NCBI RefSeq assembly: GCF_963675165.1
Contig: NC_087388.1
Coordinates: 3,415,047 to 3,479,046, forward strand
Length of the DNA stretch: 64,000 nucleotides
Direction of reading: 5' to 3'
From: Halichondria panicea
Taxonomy: Eukaryota > Porifera > Demospongiae > Suberitida > Halichondriidae
The translations under genes and the position numbers were made by a program. Positions 11,618 to 22,820 of this stretch are shown here, in pieces (positions within the stretch are counted from its first letter, which is position 1; every line of letters starts with the position of its first letter). The notes under the pieces are model-generated. The model was not told the origin of the DNA. It did not search any database and saw nothing but the letters and a program-made list of their open reading frames with translations.

Positions 11618-12509
11618 TCAGAAATTCCATATGGCTGTGTTGCACTTAGATAATTATAAGTTTACACATGTCCCTCTGCTGGAAAGAGAAAAGTTGATAT
11701 GGAGTAATTCAAGGGACAAAACAATCTAGTACAGTACGATCGCTAGTGGATAGGAGAGGGAATATTCGAGAGCTAGTAGAAGTTTTTGATCACTATACAT
11801 AATAATTTATTATATGACAAGTTTTTGATCACTACGTACAATGCGGTTAATTAATGATTACCTCAGGCCTATTGAGGTAGCTATGATACCGTCAGTGGTG
11901 ACACATAGTGGTGACACATGCATAGATGCACGAGTGCCACACGGCTCGCATACTGTATTCCGTTTCTTTCAGATTAACGGAAGGCTCGACGGTGCCGTTG
12001 CTGCAAGTAAATCTCACCGTACTGAATCTATTTACAAGCAACCCAGCCGCATGCATTGATACAGTTGTACGTATAGTTATAAGATGTATACCTCGTGTTA
12101 TTCATTGATAAATCTGGATCTTAATTAATAATTATTGTCTATGTAGCTATTAAATGGACCCCAAAACCTTGAAGACGGTTGTTGCTCCAATCATCCAAAG
12201 AGGCTCTCACTGTAAGACTACTTAGATCCTAGACCTATATTGAATGACGAGCCTGCAGCCCATGACTCTGTAGACGAAGATGTCAGATGTAGGATCTTAT
12301 ACTGATTCCATGGAAGACATTGAAGGAATAATATATTTGGTAGATCTTTCATCTAGTATTAGAACGGCACTTGACGATCAGGAAAGGAGTGACCATTCCA
12401 GTGGGGAGGATGATGAAGAACAAGTAAGGCCTGTATAATAGGCCTGTATAATTGATGTTAATGACGAGTTGCTTCTAGCAGCAACAGAGTTGGAATTGGT
12501 CATTCATGC
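11618..12509. other. non-coding interval
   Basis: No recognised gene. Acidic-looking fragments at about 12240-12500 may be further decayed transposase N-termini, but the frames are broken and I do not assign them. Confidence 0.4.
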
Positions 12510-13312
12510 CCGCAATAGTGAGGAAGTAGCTCGAACTACGCACATCCCTGTATAGAGGAAGAGCTGTAGAATCACCTGTAGAATCACGTGCAGTTTAGTC
12601 TAGACTTTTCCAAGCCACGTTGCTATGTTAAAATTTAAAATTTCATTAGCATCTTACCGCACGAGCTATGGCTAGGTTTTTTACTTGTGCCGATGTGCTT
12701 GGTGATGACAGGTGATGACAGTGCCTATGATGGAGAGGGGATAGTAGGATACCTCCCAAAGGCTACCAGCTTTATGCCAGACACTGATGAACTGTCTGGG
12801 ACTGGGACTGAGGACATGCATGACATGGACCTAGATGCTAGAGCTATGGACCAGGACGGTGAAAGACCAGGTGAGGGCTCACTGTGTGACTCTGGCAAGT
12901 AGTATAGTATAGCTAGAATATCAGTAGTAAGTATAGTATAGAATTAGCAGTAGTCTTTATGTGAGCTTCTAAATTTCATAGATCGTTCACCGATATAGTA
13001 ATACATGTACGTATTGTACTTCTTCAAATTGATATATCTTAGCACTGTTACATTCATATGATGTGAAAATCAAGCTTGGTCAAGGCTGATCCATAAAAAA
13101 CTCACCGCTGGCCGAGCATTTAAAATGATAAAAACGGGTGAGCGTAATAACCGTGGTTGTTATGGCAACACATGTTGCACCATTTTATTCCTTGTTGTAT
13201 GGGCATTCTATTGGTGTAGGTATATGGTTGCTAGGCATTTTATTGCTCTGGAAACCCGATAGAGACATTTCATTTCACTTCACTGTTAATTAAGAATCCG
13301 ACGGTTAAAGGG
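12510..13312 (+). mobile_element. piggyBac-derived non-autonomous element P2
   Basis: Ends GAATCCGACGGTTAAAGGG followed by ATAA (a TTAA variant). It contains the ADVLEQLE-like start, now frame-broken, and an open acidic frame at 12687-12902 rich in Asp/Glu with GTGTEDMHDMDLDARAMDQD, typical of the acidic N-terminal segment of piggyBac transposases. The catalytic core is absent. It is inferred to be an internally deleted derivative mobilised in trans. Confidence 0.65.
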
Positions 13313-13849
13313 ATAACATAATTTTATTATAATTATGCAGGATGGTAATAACGTCACGGAAGTGTGGTCGTCTAGTGAAGATTCAGAGTCAGATTCTGAC
13401 ATTGGTCAGCGACAGATAATCAGTTTCGGATACTATTTTGCTCTGGCAAGCTACATTAAATTTACATTAAATTTGCACGGTACCGTACTTCATTCACTAT
13501 GGCTTTTCAGTGTGAGTTGAGGAAAAACTAGCAGGACTCAACAAGCAGCAGGACTCAACAAGCAGTCATTCACTGAGTGTAGCTGCATTTTCGAATCGAA
13601 GCGATGTTGTCATGTTGAGTTTCCTAATCATCCTCAAAGGTCAACCCTGTGGTACCTTGCTATTAAAATCACACAAAACCAAGAAAAGAACTGAAAGTAT
13701 AGTCGCTTAAAACAATTTATATATGTCACCTCTCAAGCGAGAAGCCGAGCTAATGTCATTCCAGAAGATTTTCTTATGATGGCAACATAATTATGGAAAC
13801 GATTTGAGTGCTGAGTACAATAAATTTTTGATATCGTTATATTGGTTGG

Positions 13850-14410
13850 AGTGGTCGGCTGGTTGAAGTGGTCGGCAAGTCTTAACATTAACTCCTTCCT
13901 CACTCCACTTGTAGAAGAGCTACAGGAATTCTGTGCCCATGGTCTGGGCACAACATGGGTTCCTGTTCCAATAAATAGTATCATGGAACTAAGTGGGGCA
14001 TAATGCAAAGCAACAAATGCAAACTGACTACTCCGGGTTTGATCGAGAGACATGGTATGTTCGTAGCAACATAGAGAATGTTGTTCACTGATATCGAAAA
14101 AACAGCGGCATGGTGTACACAATTACCATTTACGATGCAGTGTTCTCTGCTTAGGCATAACGCTGATCTTTCGTTGCTACAATTCTGTGTTGCTACAATT
14201 CTGCCGCCTCTTCCATGGTTTGTATGGTTCTACACCCAACTGTTTACTAGACTATGGTCCCTGTCATGCATTTTGGTGCTGCATTTTGGTGCTGAGCGAT
14301 ACAATGGATCAGTTCACACGAACCGAAGAGCAAGGGAAATTAAGATACCCCATTCATGTACGACCTTCGCAAGTTTCCCTCTCAAACTGCTATGTACGAC
14401 TGACGAGCCC
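13850..14410 (+). pseudogene. EnSpm/CACTA transposase remnant (DUF4218-like)
   Basis: Across two plus-strand frames I read LTPLVEELQEFC-type text, then LLQFCRLFHGLYG, TPN, CLLDYGPCHAFWC and ERYNGSVHTNRRAREI. This order matches the DUF4218 portion of EnSpm/CACTA transposases (a leucine-rich stretch, then a ...YGPxHxFWxFxxERYNG motif). The His-rich segment normally between TPN and LDYGP is missing. A GCATTTTGGTGCT duplication at about 14270 breaks the frame. No catalytic core is visible, so this is a dead fragment. Motif recognition is from memory. Confidence 0.55.
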
Positions 14411-14779
14411 GTAATAGTGACTTTTTTTGTGAAATTCTACTTCTGCGATACTTAGGAAGTAGCTGTAGAGGAAGAGCATTTAGTCTAGAACCACGCTACG
14501 TTAAAATTTCATTAGCCGCTATGGCTAGATTGTTTACTTGTGCCGATGTGCTTGAACAGCTTGAACAGCTTGAGGACAGCAATGGCGATGTCTCCTCTGG
14601 TGATGACAGTGCGAGAGGGATACCTCGACGCTGATGAACTGTCTGGGACTGATGACATGGACCAGGACCAGGACGGTGAAAGAACGGTGAAAGACAGGAG
14701 AGGGTGACTCTGGCAAGTAGTATAAGTATAGTATAGCTAAAATAGAATTAGCAGTAATGAACAGTCTTTATGTAGCTTG
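14408..14779 (+). mobile_element. piggyBac-derived element P3, truncated by an LTR element
   Basis: Begins in GCCCGTAATAGTGACTTTTTTT and runs through GCCGATGTGCTTGAACAGCT and GATGACATGGACCAGGACCA to TCTTTATGTAGCTTG. At that point the gypsy LTR begins. In the other copies this point continues TAAATTTCATAG, so the LTR element inserted here or arrived by rearrangement. Confidence 0.7.
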
Positions 14780-14899
14780 TGTTAACAACTCCAAAAACAT
14801 ACTGAATCAAAAGGTCGTTACAATCACATATCATAAAAGTTAGGCTATCTAATTATACTACGTATTATTCTCAGAGTTCTCATAGTCCAGTCTGTTACA
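14780..14899 (-). repeat. gypsy element 3' LTR (120 bp)
   Basis: Starts TGTTAACAACTCC and ends GTCTGTTACA, matching 21516-21648 with a small length difference (120 versus 133 bp). The LTRs are unusually short. Both strands read TG...CA at the boundaries. Confidence 0.85.
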
Positions 14900-15261
14900 T
14901 ACCCTGGGCTTCAATTAAGCTCGTCTCGAGCGTTAACCGTGATAGTCATTAAACGTTCAGGGGGTTTGATACGTCTTGATCGTGTTCGTAGAAACGGGTT
15001 AGGTGCATCTACCACTGGATGCTTCCTAATAGGTTCGGATACGGTCCCGCTTGGTTCCTCGTCGGATCGAGGCTCCTCTGATTCGATCTCATCATCTGAT
15101 CCGGATGCTCCTTATTAGGTTCTGGTCCGGTCTCAGTCGGTTCCTCATTAGCTTCGTCTTCCTCCTCTACTCCTTGTTGAGGTTCGTCGTCCAAGTCCAA
15201 AGAGGTATGATCCCTTACTAATTGGTCCACCCACTTAGGGGGTCGGCCAGGTCCGGCTCTG

Positions 15262-16426
15262 TTAGTACCATACCAAAAGTAGTACCATACCAGAAGTACC
15301 CTGGTGGGAACCCAACTGGGCATCGGGTAACTCAACTCGTGATTGGTGAACCTTGGTAGCAACCACGCCAGTTTCGTTACTGGTCACAATTCTATAGGGT
15401 CCATGCCAAGGTCTTGACAGCTTCCGATTGGCTCCTGATTCTTCTTGGGGGAACCTAATGAGAATCCACTCCCCCACTTTGTAGGCAGGCGTTCTGGTAT
15501 GTTGGTCATAACAAGCCTTATACTTCTGTTGGGCCTGGCCCATTGTTTCCGCTGCCAAAGTGCGAGCATGTGCAAGGTTGAGTATCAACTCTTCCCGATA
15601 ATCCTCGACTAGAGCAGGATTACAATCATTGGGTGGCAACAATGCAGCTTCCGAGGGGTAACGGCAATCCACACCCAACAACAAAAACGATGGTTTCTCA
15701 TTGGTAGTGTCGTGTGGGGTATTTCTGTATGCCCATACCAATCCATGTAGGTAGGTGTCCCACTGCACTCCAAACTTAGATACATGCTTCCTGATCATGG
15801 TCTTCAGTGTTCTGTTGAACCTTTCAACTAAACCGTTGCACTGTGGGTGATAGGCCGTAGTATTGAGTTTCTCGATGCCAAGTAATTCACACACATCCCT
15901 CATCAGATGTGACAAGAGATTTGTCCCTCTATCGGACAACAACGCTTCCGGTACACCTACCATCGGCACGACCTCTTCTACAATCAATCTTGCAATGCGG
16001 TGAGTTTTCTGATGCGGGACGGCGAAGACAAAAGGCCATTTAGTTAAGAAGTCTTGCACTACTACCACACATGATCTGGAACGGCTTGCTCACCGGAATG
16101 GGTTGCAAGGGTGGGTGTCCGGGTCTTCCGGCTCCCGTAACAATAACACATTGCGGACATGTTTTACAGTGTTGATTCACATCCCTATACATTCCATCCC
16201 ACCACCAAGTTCTAGATAGGGTGCTGAACATACGACTTGTTGCAAAATGTCCACTGAATGTTCCTCCATGAACTTCCTGGATTAGTTTTCCTTTAAGATG
16301 TGAGGGCACCACTACACGTTTCTTATTGCGTTGCTTGAGGTCTATGAAGCACAAAACTCCGTCGACCACTTCGAACTGGGTCACTTGTGCAGCGATCTTC
16401 TTGGCTATCTTCTGGTAAAATACCAT
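15262..16426 (-). pseudogene. gypsy integrase (broken)
   Basis: The upstream frame (16426-16040) has the zinc-binding HHCC region (HGGTFSGH ... CKTCPQC). It ends abruptly at PVSKPFQI. The next frame (16068-15262) resumes at VVVQDFLTKWP, then LLSDRGTNLLS with the second catalytic Asp, and GLVERFNRTLK with the Glu. A GPY-like RPWHGPYRIV module follows. The segment that should hold the first catalytic Asp is deleted at the junction. An acidic tail frame extends to about 15009. Confidence 0.88.
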
Positions 16427-16528
16427 TTTTCAGAAACTGTACCATTGCTCGAACTACAGGATCTCGTTTTTGCTCAACAATCATGGGTATGTCATCAGCT
16501 TGTGGTGGGGTTGGGGTTAACTGTAGTA

Positions 16529-17209
16529 CTCAGGTGCATTAAGGACTGGGACCAACATAAAAAAGACATTTATAAGAGGCACTTCAACCTGCTGCTGTTT
16601 ACTATGTATATTAATATGTGTAAAACGTTTATGATGAAATGAAACTTATGATGAAATGAAACACTAGCTTCCATTCTCTAGGAAAATATTAAAATGAAGC
16701 CCCGCCCACTAATTGATCAGTGGGGGTGGTCCGTTTTGTCGAAGCACTATTTTACTTTTCTATTGAAAAATCGGCGTTTAAACACTAAGGCTACTAGCTA
16801 TTGCTGGTGCTCATTATACTTAGTTCTATCTAAGCTAACAACTCACTCTAGCGCTTAGCCCTCCTGGTCTTTGCAAGGGAGAAATAACAGAAAGTTGTTT
16901 GATGTAGCAGTCTCATCTTGGATAGTAGGCTTCCCAGGGACACAGTCAACAATTTTTTGACAAAGTACAAGGAGAAATCAGCTAAGGAAGGCTTATGGAA
17001 GTCATATATTGCCTCGCAAGCTTTACTAGAGGGTGTTTTAAACGCCGACTAAGTCACTTCTCTAAACTAGCTGAATTACTGCAAAATGAAAAGGGAGTGG
17101 TACGTTGAAGTAATGAACGCGTGGGCGGAACCATGGCGACCGTGTGGGCGGGGCTTATAATTTGCAAATTCAGCAATAATTGAAGGTCCCAGTCCTTAAT
17201 GCACCTGAG
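16529..17209. mobile_element. 681-bp TA-flanked element inserted in the gypsy pol region
   Basis: Inverted termini CTCAGGTGCATTAAGGACTG at 16529 and the complement ending CCTGAG at 17209. TA dinucleotides lie directly outside (16527-16528 and 17210-17211). It splits the RNase H/integrase linker of the gypsy pol gene. A single end of a relative (TTAAGGACTGGGACCTTCAA) occurs at 29337. There is no transposase; it contains only short unrecognised frames. Confidence 0.85.
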
Positions 17210-18836
17210 TAATTCAATTAACTGTTTGGACACCGGACTATCTCCTTCCGCGATCCCATCTTCATTGATCACGGCCACTTGACTCTCTCCCTCTGCAATT
17301 CCATCTTCCGGTGGGGGTCCTTGTGGGTTTCTTGACAACGCATCGGCTAAAGCATTATCTTTTCCAGCTCTGTAGATTATCTGGATGTCTCCCATACCAC
17401 TACCGTGGACTTGTGTCCACCATCTTGCATGGCGCCCACCAGTGTTGGGGTTGTGTTGGGGTTCTGTAGTACAGCCTTCACTGCCGCATGATCAGTGTAG
17501 ATGGTCACCTTTTGACCATACAGGTACGTTTTGAAGTGAGCTATGGACTTGAGCTATGGACCAAACGACAGCGAGCGTCTCCAGATCAGTGATACAATAG
17601 TTCTTCTCGGCAACGAACGTTAAGGGAACGACTTGCAAACGCAATAGGATGTAATTTGCCGTCTGCTTGTCTCTGCGATAATATCGCTCCAATACCGGCG
17701 TCCGTCTCCAACACAAATGGCTTGTCAAAAGCCGGATAGGAAAGTATTGGTGACTCACACAGTCGTTTCCTCAACTCTTTGAATGCACGGTCGCATTCTC
17801 CACTCCAACTGAAAGAAGCTCCCTTCCGCGTTAAGGCATGGAGGGGGCTGGGCAATGCTTGCAAACCCCTTCACAAATCTGCAATAATATGAGCACAATC
17901 CCATAAACTGTCTGACTGCTTTCACTGACTCAGGGGTCGGGAATTGTTGGACTGCAAGAACATGTTGCCGACTCGTCTTTAGTCCTTCAGGTGTTATGAC
18001 ATGTCCCTGGAATCCGACTTCCTTTCGGATGAAATGGCACTTCTCTGGCTTTAGCTTCAGTCCGACTTCAATCAACTTGCACAACACCTTCTCGATATGT
18101 TCCAGATGTTCTTCTAAACTCTTGGAGTATATGAGCACATCGTTAATATATACACTCACAAAATCAGGAGCATCGGCCGGAATGAGGCCCATTATCACTT
18201 GTTGCATCACTCTCTGAAAAGCAGCAGGGGCGTTGGTGAGCCCAAACGGCATCACAGTGAACTCGTGAAGTCCTTCGTGTGTTACGAACACAGTTTTCGG
18301 TTGGGACTCGGGATGTACTGGGACTCGGGATGTACTTTGATTTGCCAATAACCAGCAGCTAGGTCCAACGTGGAGAAATAGTGTGAAGATCCTAACTGGT
18401 CAAGTAGATCATCCACTCGGGGTAGAGGAAATGTATCCTTCTTTGTGACCGCGTTCAGCTCCCTGAAGTCTACACAAAATCTGTGTGATCCGTCCTTCTT
18501 TCTCACTAAGACCACAGGGCTGGCCCAAGGGCTCTTTGAAGGTTGAATCACACCAATTTGTTGCATTTTCTGCAGCTGTCTCGAGATTTCTTCTCTGACT
18601 GAAAACGGCATCCTCCGGGCTCGTTGCTTCTTTGGTTCAGCATCACCAGTGTTGATCTCAAACTGGACCAGGTCTGTTTCACCTCTCTCGCCTTCTTCAA
18701 GGCTAAACGCAACATGATGCTTCTTCAACAGTTCAATCAGGTTTCTCTGCTGCTGTTCCGATAACGTGAGTTTGTCGTGGAAAAGTGTCTCCATTTGGCT
18801 TGTACGTGGCCTCGATTGCCATTTCTGGTGGTTCAC
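17054..18836 (-). pseudogene. gypsy reverse transcriptase / RNase H (broken)
   Basis: Frame 18836-18282 carries GVIQPSKSPWASPVVLVRKK and VDFRELNAVT. A perfect 17-bp tandem duplication (18302-18335) then shifts the frame, and the RT continues in 18348-17755 with VMPFGLTNAPAAFQ. The active-site box reads VYINDVL, so the first Asp of the usual YxDD is Asn. RNase H follows ([14 protein letters not shown] at 17864-17586, then [13 protein letters not shown]). It is followed by IIYRAGKDNALADALSRN (17395-17054). This pol cannot be active. Confidence 0.92.
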
Positions 18837-19635
18837 TCGTCACGACATTGATGATTGGAGTGGAGTCCGCAACTACACTAGCTTCCGTGGCTAGTCCCAT
18901 TTCGAGGTTCTTGCTCAAATCTTGTGTATAGCCTGTGGCATTAGCTACACGCACGTAAACAGGCTCATTTGGTTGGATTAAGGCTGGTTCAACGATCACT
19001 CCTTCATCACTTAGACTCTTGGGTTCGAATACAGCCGTACTTTGCATCTCTTGGTCGCACACCACTGGAACCAGGACTGCTTGATAAGGCAGCACAGTAA
19101 CAGCTTGTACCAATTGTACGCGCACGGTCTGGAGTTCCACCGCCTCAGGATCAGTCACACAGTTGGAGGTCTTGGGGGTTACAGCCCGTTTCCTTTCCTT
19201 GGTCCTAGCATACGGTACCACTGCTAGATGGTAATTCACTATCCCCAAGTTGTGACACACTCTCTCTGACAGCAGTAACTGGTCATAAGCATCTAGCTTT
19301 ACATACACACTGGTAGTTATAGTCTTGCCTTCAAAAGACACTTCGAGATAGAGCCTGCCATCAAGTTTGAACATTTGTTTATCGTAGGTCTTTGGTACTT
19401 TGTCCGGTTTTTTAAGGTCTCTTTTCTTAAGCTTGTTAGCCGTAGCTATCGTAGTGAACAGGTCTCGTCCTATGATGGTGATATCTGCGCCTGTATCCAC
19501 AATGCCGCATGCCTGGACACCTTGAATCCCGACTTGAGCACACCTAGGCTGGCTGCTTGTACTCGGTACGTGGATGAGGCCAACCTCATCATCGTACTCA
19601 GAATCGGAGTTGGAGTCGGAGTCGAGTAGCCCCAT
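18733..19635 (-). CDS. gypsy aspartic protease segment
   Basis: A 300-codon frame with IVDTGADITIIG (catalytic Asp in DTGA) near residues 47-58 and a flap/core region ending LLLSERVCHNLGIV. The frame overlaps the start of the RT frame on its downstream side. It follows zinc-knuckle sequence in another frame. It is part of the dead element, although this stretch is open. Confidence 0.8.
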   Translation of the reverse strand: MGLLDSDSNSDSEYDDEVGLIHVPSTSSQPRCAQVGIQGVQACGIVDTGADITIIGRDLFTTIATANKLKKRDLKKPDKVPKTYDKQMFKLDGRLYLEVSFEGKTITTSVYVKLDAYDQLLLSERVCHNLGIVNYHLAVVPYARTKERKRAVTPKTSNCVTDPEAVELQTVRVQLVQAVTVLPYQAVLVPVVCDQEMQSTAVFEPKSLSDEGVIVEPALIQPNEPVYVRVANATGYTQDLSKNLEMGLATEASVVADSTPIINVVTSEPPEMAIEATYKPNGDTFPRQTHVIGTAAEKPD

Positions 19636-19639
19636 GGCT

Positions 19640-21102
19640 GCATAATGAGTTTCTTCTCCTTCGACAATTACTTGGCGGTTAGTGACTTTTCTGCCATTAC
19701 TCTCGCTTTTCGATTGCTTGCAGTTTTTAGCTATGTGTCCCGGTTCATGACAAATGTAGCATACGACTGGCTCTATGTCCTAGTTTTCCACATTTGAAAC
19801 ATGTATCTCGTATGAAGTTTCGGCTGGGTTCAAATCTGGACAGTCTCTTTCCGAAGTCCTTCCTCGGTGCTGGTGTTAGGCCGGTGTGGGAGTGGTAAGA
19901 TTTCCGTTTTCTCAGTTCAGCTTTTCTTTTTTCTTCATTCCTGGCTGCCATACAGAGCTCATGGTAAGCCAATGCACCTGAAACTGCAGGGCTCTGCATA
20001 ATGTCATTCCTCAGGCCCTCTTGTAACTGACCATAGAGGAAAGCCTCTCTTGTCTCTTGGCTGATCTCCTTCGTGTTGTATGTGATTCTAAATGCTTGCT
20101 CCATTCGCCTGATAAAATCAGACACACACTCAGCCTCCCCCTGCATGGTGTGCCTAAAATCTTGGGCTGCCATGATCTTATGACTAGGGTCTAATCGAGT
20201 ACACAATATGTCACTAGCCCTAGACCAATCACACTTATCACTCTCCTCCATCAGCTCCCACTCGTGTAGGGCACGTCCACGGAGATGTCCTGCCAACTGC
20301 ATCAAGTCTTCGTCAGTAGTCCATTGACGTCAGTAGTCCATTGATTCCACTTCGATGTCCGGATCAATGCAGGTAGCCAATCCTGGAACCTTATTTCTGG
20401 ATCCTCGCCGGTGAAAGGGTCTATTGGTGGAGCCTTGCCCCTCCTTTTACCAGTATACTGGGCTACGAGTATCCAGAGTCAGTCTGGTATCTGGGACGGG
20501 TCCTCTCTCAGTTGTACTGTGATCTGGAACGGGTCGTCTCTCCCTTCTACTGGCAATCGGCAAGGGTCGCCTCTCGTCAGAGAACGCCCTGCCTACTGCC
20601 CCCAGGCTCTCTGGCAAGGGTCGCCTCTCGTCAGAGAACGCCCTGCCTACCGCCCCCAGGCTCTCTGTCCTTTCCTGGAGGTTGAATATCTGGGCGTCTT
20701 TTTCACTCTGTTCCTCTTCATGTGTGCTCAGTTGATGGCAATTTATCTTCCATAACTGCTTATATCTAGCCTTCTCTTTGGCTAACCCCGTCCTTAGCTG
20801 TTCAGTCTCTCTCTCTCTCTTTCTCGTAGGGCTGCCTCATGCTCTGCCTCTACTGTTTCAATCTGTTGTCTTAGCTGCTCAATCTCTCGTTCTTTTTCCT
20901 GTACGACTGCCTCGTACTCTGTCTCTACAACGCTCAGTCGTTGTCGCAGGGCTACTACTGTACCACCAGCCTCTTCTCCGGAGGAACCGTTCTCGTCCTC
21001 ACTACTGGCTCTATCATTAGTTTTACGTTTGCCCTGTTCATGCTCTTCACCATTGTATTCATCAACATTTTCATCAATGCATACACGTATTTCTTTAAAC
21101 AC
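19640..21102 (-). pseudogene. gypsy gag with zinc knuckles and coiled coil (broken)
   Basis: 21102-20794 encodes a Glu/Arg-rich coiled coil. 20305-19745 encodes a retrotransposon gag core (WELMEESDKCDWSRASDIL... and FIRRMEQAF) followed by a first CCHC knuckle starting CFKCGKLGH. A second knuckle, CYICHEPGHIAKNC, is read in the next frame. A 17-bp duplication at 20311-20344 and a 54-bp in-tandem repeat at 20559-20666 lie upstream and alter the frame. Protease follows immediately. Confidence 0.8.
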
Positions 21103-21515
21103 ACCAGAATCATCAGCTAGGTAAAGGCACCAATATGCTTTACCTTCCTCTTGTCTTGTCTCCTCGTCGATGATGACTTGAACGTTGGGAGGCTCTCTTC
21201 CTTCTTCACTGAGGTGTCTTTCGATTAACAGCCGTAGCTCATCGCCTGCTGCCTTTGTGTGGGAAGACCCATGCCTTTGGCTATTTCCTTCACGTATACT
21301 GCTCCCAGACGTCCAACCGGCAAGTCTTGAGTCTCTTCTTCCATACTTGCCACGTGGTCTGAACTTGACCTCCTTCCTTCAAGAATTTTTTTTTTTCGAG
21401 TGAAATATCCTGCAAAGGATAGATAGTTCTTCCTTCGAGTACTTTTGGAGACGGTTTCTAGCTGTATTTAGGACGATTCAATTAGATTTCTTCTCAGTCT
21501 CGGCAGGACCTCCAT

Positions 21516-21648
21516 TGTTAACAACTCCAAAAACATACTGAATCAAAAGGTCGTTACAATCACATATCATAAAAGTTAGGCTATCTAATTATAGTACACT
21601 ACTACACTACGAATTATTATCAGAGTTCTCATAGTCCAGTCTGTTACA
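21516..21648 (-). repeat. gypsy element 5' LTR (133 bp)
   Basis: Same sequence as 14780-14899 with a short extra CTACACTA-type segment. The base after it starts GAGGTTTTCAGG, unlike the sequence preceding the other LTR. Confidence 0.85.
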
Positions 21649-21704
21649 GAGGTTTTCAGGTTCCTTGAGAAACTATCATGTGCGCTTGCGCAAAACATTG
21701 AACT

Positions 21705-22750
21705 ATGTACTCTGGTTTGCTGTGTCAGCACAGCTGCAAGCACATGCTAGAAGATCATCTGATCATGGAACCAGGACAGCCTTTGTGTTCACTTTCGCTT
21801 GCTGTAGCTGCCACTGGGCGCCGAGTGACTATTAATAGTGGATCACAGAAACAAGTATCAAAGAACGGTGGTGGGTGCGTGTTAATTACACCATTAAGTA
21901 AAGGTACATATTCAATGCCAAATGTTCCTACTGCAAAACTCAATACAACATTACAAGGAGCTTCCCCACTTCTATCCAAAGTTTTGGTGAAAGTTGCATC
22001 AAAAGATGGGCCTATAAGCTCTGGAAAGATGTTCACTCTTCGTGATTTAGATATTACTACAATTCTCACATGTGAGGACTTAAAAGATGCCATTAAGAGA
22101 CAGTTAACTGATGACATTGTTGATAGTGACTTCGATGTTGGATATGTGGAGGGTTCAAGTGTTGTGCGGATTAGAAATAGGCGTGATCTGGAGGAGGTGT
22201 GGTCCTGTATTGCAAAAAGTAAAGGCAAAGTAATGCTGTGGTGTGATGGCTTAAGCAACACCAAAGAGAGTCGCAAGCGTCCTCGAAGTAATGGCGTATC
22301 TGTGGTTAATACAAAGAAAAAAGTACCTGACAAGGCTGACAAGGAACAGAAAGTTCAGCAACTGGTCGACTCATTGAAAGAAAAGCACCTTAGTGATTAT
22401 ACACCTATGCAATTTCGTATATGGGCCGAAATGGTAGCAAGTGGTATGTATTGTAGTATGGACAATCCGCCTAACACCACAATGTTCACTCGTGCTGGCA
22501 GCGGCACTCCATCTCGAAATGTGCCAGTTTCTCGGGCTCTGATGCGGCAACTGTGATTGCTACAGCTTTGTCTCCTACCAGTTCGACACATATTTCAAGC
22601 AATAGCCCAGCAAAAGTTATAGAAAGTAGGTCGAAGCTATACAGGCAGTTGAATGAACTACAAAATCTAAAGCAAAGTGGGGTGTTGACTGACGAGGAAT
22701 ATTGTGAAGAGAAGGGTACAATCATGAAGTTACTTCAACAACTAAAGTGA
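21705..22750 (+). pseudogene. transposon accessory gene A: PB1-like fold plus SHOCT-like tail
   Basis: A 283-codon frame (21705-22556) continues in the +1 frame (to 22750) with GSDAATVIATALSP, so a single-base shift near 22530 separates the body from the tail. Residues ~93-182 look like a PB1/ubiquitin-like fold (DFDVGYVEGSSVVRIRNRRD ... VMLWCDG). A basic segment (RKRPRS) follows, then QFRIWAEMVASG with DNPPNT. The last ~37 residues (LNELQNLKQSGVLTDEEYCE...) resemble the SHOCT domain. The same order occurs in the minus-strand genes at 26449-27488 and 53683-54855. It faces the transposase gene at 22821-23760, with stop codons about 70 bp apart. Start uncertain: ATG at 21705 or 21765. Function unknown. 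Confidence 0.75.
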
Positions 22751-22820
22751 CATAATATTGATTAAACTGACAATTTTTGGTGTGCTGTGCATAGTTATTA
22801 TTATACGTTGTGATAATGTT

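Larger units (their letters stand above)
14780..21648 (-). mobile_element. dead Ty3/gypsy LTR retrotransposon, minus strand
   Basis: LTR-like ends at 14780-14899 (3' LTR) and 21516-21648 (5' LTR) share TGTTAACAACTCCAAAAACA and end CAGTCTGTTACA. A CCA-ended primer-binding-like sequence (TCTCGGCAGGACCTCCA) lies one base left of the 5' LTR. Between them, in minus-strand order, are gag with zinc knuckles, protease (DTGA), reverse transcriptase, RNase H and integrase, the standard gypsy order. Lesions include many frameshifts, loss of an RT catalytic Asp, an integrase deletion and a 681-bp insertion (16529-17209). The flanks GCTTG and GAGGT do not match, so target-site duplication is lost. Confidence 0.9.

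Noticed and set aside
13733..14122. 129-codon minus-strand frame
   Set aside because: The plus strand carries EnSpm-like motifs in this interval, while the minus-strand translation shows no known pattern.
16331..16642. Plus-strand frame of 103 codons at the integrase/MITE junction
   Set aside because: It crosses the MITE boundary and is antisense to integrase.
21755..22342. 195-codon minus-strand frame over accessory gene A
   Set aside because: It is antisense to a frame with clear paralogues at two other loci.
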